Below, one piece after another: positions 61,455 through 64,000 of a stretch of DNA of 64,000 nt (positions within the stretch are counted from its first letter, which is position 1; the number at the start of each line of letters is the position of its first letter). The position numbers were made by a program, and so were the translations under genes. The notes under the pieces are model-generated. The model saw only the letters and a list, made by a program, of their open reading frames with translations. It did not search any database and was not told the DNA's origin. This stretch comes from Paraeggerthella hominis (GTDB lineage Bacteria > Actinomycetota > Coriobacteriia > Coriobacteriales > Eggerthellaceae), in NCBI RefSeq assembly GCF_021044775.1, contig NZ_JAJNOQ010000009.1, positions 1-64,000 of the forward strand, in the 5' to 3' direction.

Positions 61455-63299
61455 ATGAACGTGGCCGCATTATCGATTGCGCCGAAGTCGAAAGACGACG
61501 CGCGTATCGCCCAACAGTTGAACAGGCACGGACGACGGGTGGAGACGGCTCCGCCGGGAATGTGCCCGCTTGCCGCCCAGCTGTCGCTTCTGCGCGACGG
61601 CGCTCTGCAAACCTGCGGCAAGTGCGTCCCGTGCCGCGACGGTTTGCCGCAGCTTGCCGCGTTGCTCGAGCGCGTGGTGGCGTGCGACGCCGACGCCGGG
61701 GCGTTGGAGCGACTGCGCGCGTTGGCTCAGATGGTGCGCGACACGGCCGACTGCGCCATTGGCTACGAGGCGGCTAATGCGCTGCTCGAGGGCATGGACG
61801 CGTTCGCCGAGGAGTACGAAAGCCACGTGGAGCGAGGCTGCTGCCAAGCGGGCGTGGGCCAGTCGGTTCCCTGCGAAACGCTCTGCCCTGCGCACGTGAA
61901 CGTGCCCGCCTACATTGCGCTGGTGGCCGAAGGCGACTACGCCGGTGCCGTGCAGATGGTGCGCAAGGACAACCCGTTTCCCACGGCGTGCGCGCTCGTG
62001 TGCGAGCATCCGTGCGAGGAGCGCTGTCGGCGCACGCTCATCGACGCGCCGCTCAACATCCGCGGCATCAAGAAGTTCGCCGTGGACCAGGCGCCCGCCG
62101 ATACCGTGCCGGTGCCGCAGCGCAGCGTTGACACGGCGCGCACCGTTGCTGTTATCGGCGGCGGGCCGAGTGGTTTGACCTGCGCGTACTTCTGCGCGCT
62201 CATGGGGCATCGCGTGACGGTGTTCGAGGAGCGCGATCAGCTGGGGGGCATGCTGCGCTACGGCATCCCTGCGTACCGTTTCCCGCGCGAGCGGCTGGAC
62301 GAGGATATTCGCGGCATCATGAACGCCGGCACCATCACCGCGCGCTGCGGCGAGGCGATCGGCCTGACCGAGATGCGCGAGATCGCGGACACCTACCATG
62401 CCGCGTACGTGGCCATCGGCGCCCAAACGGGCAAGAGCCTGCGCATCGAAGGCGCGGACGCCGAGGGCGTGATGTCGGCTGTCGATATGTTGGGCCGCAT
62501 CGGCGACGGCGACTACCCTGATTTCTCGGGCAAGAGCGTGGTCGTGGTGGGCGGCGGCAACGTGGCCATGGATTGCGCGCGAACTGCGGTTCGCGCAGGC
62601 GCCGACGACGTGTCGGTGGTGTACCGGCGCCGCAAGGAAGACATGACCGCTTTGCCTATCGAAGTGGAGAGCGCCATCGCCGAAGGCGTCGAGATGATCG
62701 TCCTGGAGGCGCCCGTGGCCGTCGAGAAGGACGCGGAAGGGCGATGCGCGGCGCTTATCACCCAACCGCAGATGATCGGCGCGGTGCGCGGCGGCCGACC
62801 TGCCCCTGTGGCGGCTGACAAGCCCGAACGCCGCATCGAGGCCGATATCGTGCTGATTGCGGTGGGGCAGAATGTGGTGTCGGCCCCGTTCGAGGAGTTC
62901 GGCATGGCAACCACCTGGGGCTGCTTCAACGCAGACGAGCGCTTGCGCGCCGAGGGCTTCGACAACGTGTTCGTGGGCGGCGATTGCCAGACGGGACCCG
63001 CGACGGCCATTCGCGCCATCGGAGCGGGCAAGGTCGCCGCGCGCAACATCGACGAGTTCTTGGGGTACAGCCATAAACTGCGCTGCGACGTGGAGGTTCC
63101 CGTTGCGCGCCCGAACGACCGCACGCCTAAGGGGCGCGTGGAGATAACCGAACGTCCGGCTCGCGAGCGCAAACGCGATTTCCAGGGCGTCGAGATTGAG
63201 ATGAGCCGCGAAGAAGCCGTGCAGGAGTGCGGGCGCTGCCTGCGCTGTGATTGCTTCGGACCGGGAACGTTGGAAGGGGGCCGGGTTCAGTATGCCTAG
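61455..63299 (+). CDS. NuoF-like/GltD-like Fe-S flavoprotein, electron-transfer partner of formate dehydrogenase
   Basis: 614 aa. N-terminal domain with CGKCVPCRDG (Cys54, Cys57, Cys60, a fourth Cys in DTADCAIG), the [4Fe-4S] site found at the end of NuoF. Next the GltD/dihydropyrimidine dehydrogenase Fe-S region (ETLCPAHVNVPAY, CALVCEHPCEERCRR), FAD site VAVIGGGPSGLTCAYFCA near 232, NAD(P)H site VVVVGGGNVAMDCARTA near 358, and a terminal CGRCLRCDCFG. It would move electrons between NAD(P)H and the next subunit. ATG 61455 is preceded only by GGGGG, so the start is uncertain. It overlaps the downstream gene by 8 nt. Confidence 0.88.
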   Translation: MNVAALSIAPKSKDDARIAQQLNRHGRRVETAPPGMCPLAAQLSLLRDGALQTCGKCVPCRDGLPQLAALLERVVACDADAGALERLRALAQMVRDTADCAIGYEAANALLEGMDAFAEEYESHVERGCCQAGVGQSVPCETLCPAHVNVPAYIALVAEGDYAGAVQMVRKDNPFPTACALVCEHPCEERCRRTLIDAPLNIRGIKKFAVDQAPADTVPVPQRSVDTARTVAVIGGGPSGLTCAYFCALMGHRVTVFEERDQLGGMLRYGIPAYRFPRERLDEDIRGIMNAGTITARCGEAIGLTEMREIADTYHAAYVAIGAQTGKSLRIEGADAEGVMSAVDMLGRIGDGDYPDFSGKSVVVVGGGNVAMDCARTAVRAGADDVSVVYRRRKEDMTALPIEVESAIAEGVEMIVLEAPVAVEKDAEGRCAALITQPQMIGAVRGGRPAPVAADKPERRIEADIVLIAVGQNVVSAPFEEFGMATTWGCFNADERLRAEGFDNVFVGGDCQTGPATAIRAIGAGKVAARNIDEFLGYSHKLRCDVEVPVARPNDRTPKGRVEITERPARERKRDFQGVEIEMSREEAVQECGRCLRCDCFGPGTLEGGRVQYA

Positions 63300-64000
63300 C
63301 ATCACGATCAATGGGAGCGCTGTGCAGGCGCGCGAGGGGGCGACCGTGCTGGACGCCGCGCGCGAGGCGGGCGTGCGCATTCCCACGCTGTGCTATTTGA
63401 AGAGGTCGGGAGCCGTTTCGTCGTGCCGCGTGTGCGTGGTGGACGTGGAGGGCCTGGACCATCCGGTTCCCGCATGCTCGACGCCTGTGCAAGACGGTAT
63501 GGTCGTGACCACGGATTCGCCGCGCGTGGAGGCGTACCGTCGCGTTGCGCTCGATCTCATCATCGCCGATCATGGGCTTGATTCGACGCACTACTGCTTC
63601 TCGTGCGACAAGAACGGCGCGTGTGAGCTGCAAGCGCTTTGCCGCGAGTACGGCGTGCTGGAGTCTTCCTTCGAGGTTGCGCAGAAGCGCGAGCCCGTGC
63701 TGGACGCCAATCCGTTCCTTTCATACGATCCCAACCTGTGCATCCGTTGCCAGCGTTGCGTGGGCGCGTGCAACAGCGCTGCGCGCAACCATACGCTGCA
63801 GGCGGGAAAGCGCGGGGTTCGCACGGTTATCGAGGCACCTTTCGGGGTCGATTGGCGCATGACCGATTGCGAGTCGTGCGGCACGTGCGCGCAGGCATGC
63901 CCGACCGGGGCCCTCACGGAGAAGCGCCGCGCGGCGTACCGCTCGTGGGAGACGAATCGCGTGCGCACCACGTGCCCGCATTGCGGCGTGGGATGCCAGC
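63292..64000 (+). CDS. fdhA: Formate dehydrogenase alpha subunit, N-terminal part (cut by window end)
   Basis: The first 236 codons of a larger gene. A NuoG-like N-terminus: [2Fe-2S] ferredoxin (Cys in PTLCYLK, SSCRVCVVD, PACSTP), a His-Cys [4Fe-4S] motif near residues 98-116 (HYCFSCDKNGACELQALC), two [4Fe-4S] motifs CIRCQRCVGAC and CESCGTCAQACPTG, then the start of the molybdopterin domain TTCPHCGVGC. The arrangement is that of cytosolic NAD-linked formate dehydrogenases (or related molybdopterin oxidoreductases). The catalytic Cys or selenocysteine lies beyond the window. The ATG overlaps the flavoprotein stop. Confidence 0.9.
   Translation, partial: MPSITINGSAVQAREGATVLDAAREAGVRIPTLCYLKRSGAVSSCRVCVVDVEGLDHPVPACSTPVQDGMVVTTDSPRVEAYRRVALDLIIADHGLDSTHYCFSCDKNGACELQALCREYGVLESSFEVAQKREPVLDANPFLSYDPNLCIRCQRCVGACNSAARNHTLQAGKRGVRTVIEAPFGVDWRMTDCESCGTCAQACPTGALTEKRRAAYRSWETNRVRTTCPHCGVGCQ

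Noticed and set aside
63292..64000. Selenocysteine codon or SECIS element in the formate dehydrogenase
   Set aside because: The catalytic residue lies beyond the window end. No in-frame TGA occurs in the visible part.

Overview
The window is 64 kb of dense, roughly 60% GC bacterial DNA. It most resembles a Coriobacteriia actinobacterium, probably of the family Eggerthellaceae (Eggerthella/Slackia relatives). That placement is an inference. It rests on the pairing of a Tat-exported fumarate-reductase-like flavoprotein lipoprotein with a 12-TM LuxR regulator, the MptD-type ECF cluster, the sufCBDSU order, the formate-dehydrogenase module and a soluble anaerobic lifestyle (superoxide-reductase-like domain, lactate dehydrogenase, no respiratory oxidase).

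Layout. 1-97 is the 3' end of a 5S rRNA with its terminator. 333-4843 holds a small HEAT-like protein, isocitrate dehydrogenase and aconitase. 4940-6910 is a large membrane protein of unknown role. 6974-8219 is the rplJ-rplL operon with its L10 autoregulatory leader. 8373-12783 holds a DUF4013 membrane protein, a YgiQ-type radical SAM protein and a uracil permease. 12876-16341 (minus strand) is an autoregulated zinc operon: Fur/Zur regulator, small Cys/His protein, metal-binding lipoprotein, ATPase, permease. 16482-23116 is a five-gene metal-chelate-type uptake cluster, with two exporter-fold ABC half-transporters followed by ECF S, T and fused A1A2, behind a DtxR-like palindrome. 23247-25553 is AhpC plus a domain-permuted AhpF. 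25773-29668 is class I ribonucleotide reductase nrdA-nrdB with a structured spacer. 29745-38959 holds a DUF3810 metalloprotease, Ogt, the flavoprotein/LuxR pair, an M20 peptidase with an MFS carrier, and cysK.

38978-43862 is the most accessory-looking stretch: a run of large hairpins, then satD, a DUF3307 membrane protein and a 929-aa SF1 helicase with a DUF2726 (nuclease-like) tail, ending directly in the decapitated 3' end of a VOC/glyoxalase gene. The SatD N-terminus has the layout of a class III nucleotide cyclase core, including two Asp residues exactly 44 apart. I propose the trio as a mobile, possibly defensive, signalling-membrane-helicase/nuclease module.

43968-49795 is the Fe-S assembly operon sufCBDSU, divergent from its Rrf2/IscR-like regulator, with a palindrome over the suf -10. 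49803-53309 holds an aspartate-oxidase-like flavoprotein, a Gly/Ser-rich membrane protein and an XRE regulator fused to a superoxide-reductase domain. 53430-55179 is an ABC-F ATPase behind a 240-nt leader with a three-codon upstream ORF. 55300-61270 is housekeeping and catabolism: TcdA, TatD, LysE exporter, a TrmH-family methyltransferase, lactate dehydrogenase and a D-2-hydroxyacid dehydrogenase. 61455 to the window end starts a formate dehydrogenase module: a NuoF-like/GltD-like flavoprotein and the N-terminus of the catalytic subunit.

Two themes recur. The first is metal, Fe-S and oxidative-stress physiology: Zur, the DtxR-like box, Suf, Ahp, the SOR-like regulator and NrdAB. The second is anaerobic redox metabolism.
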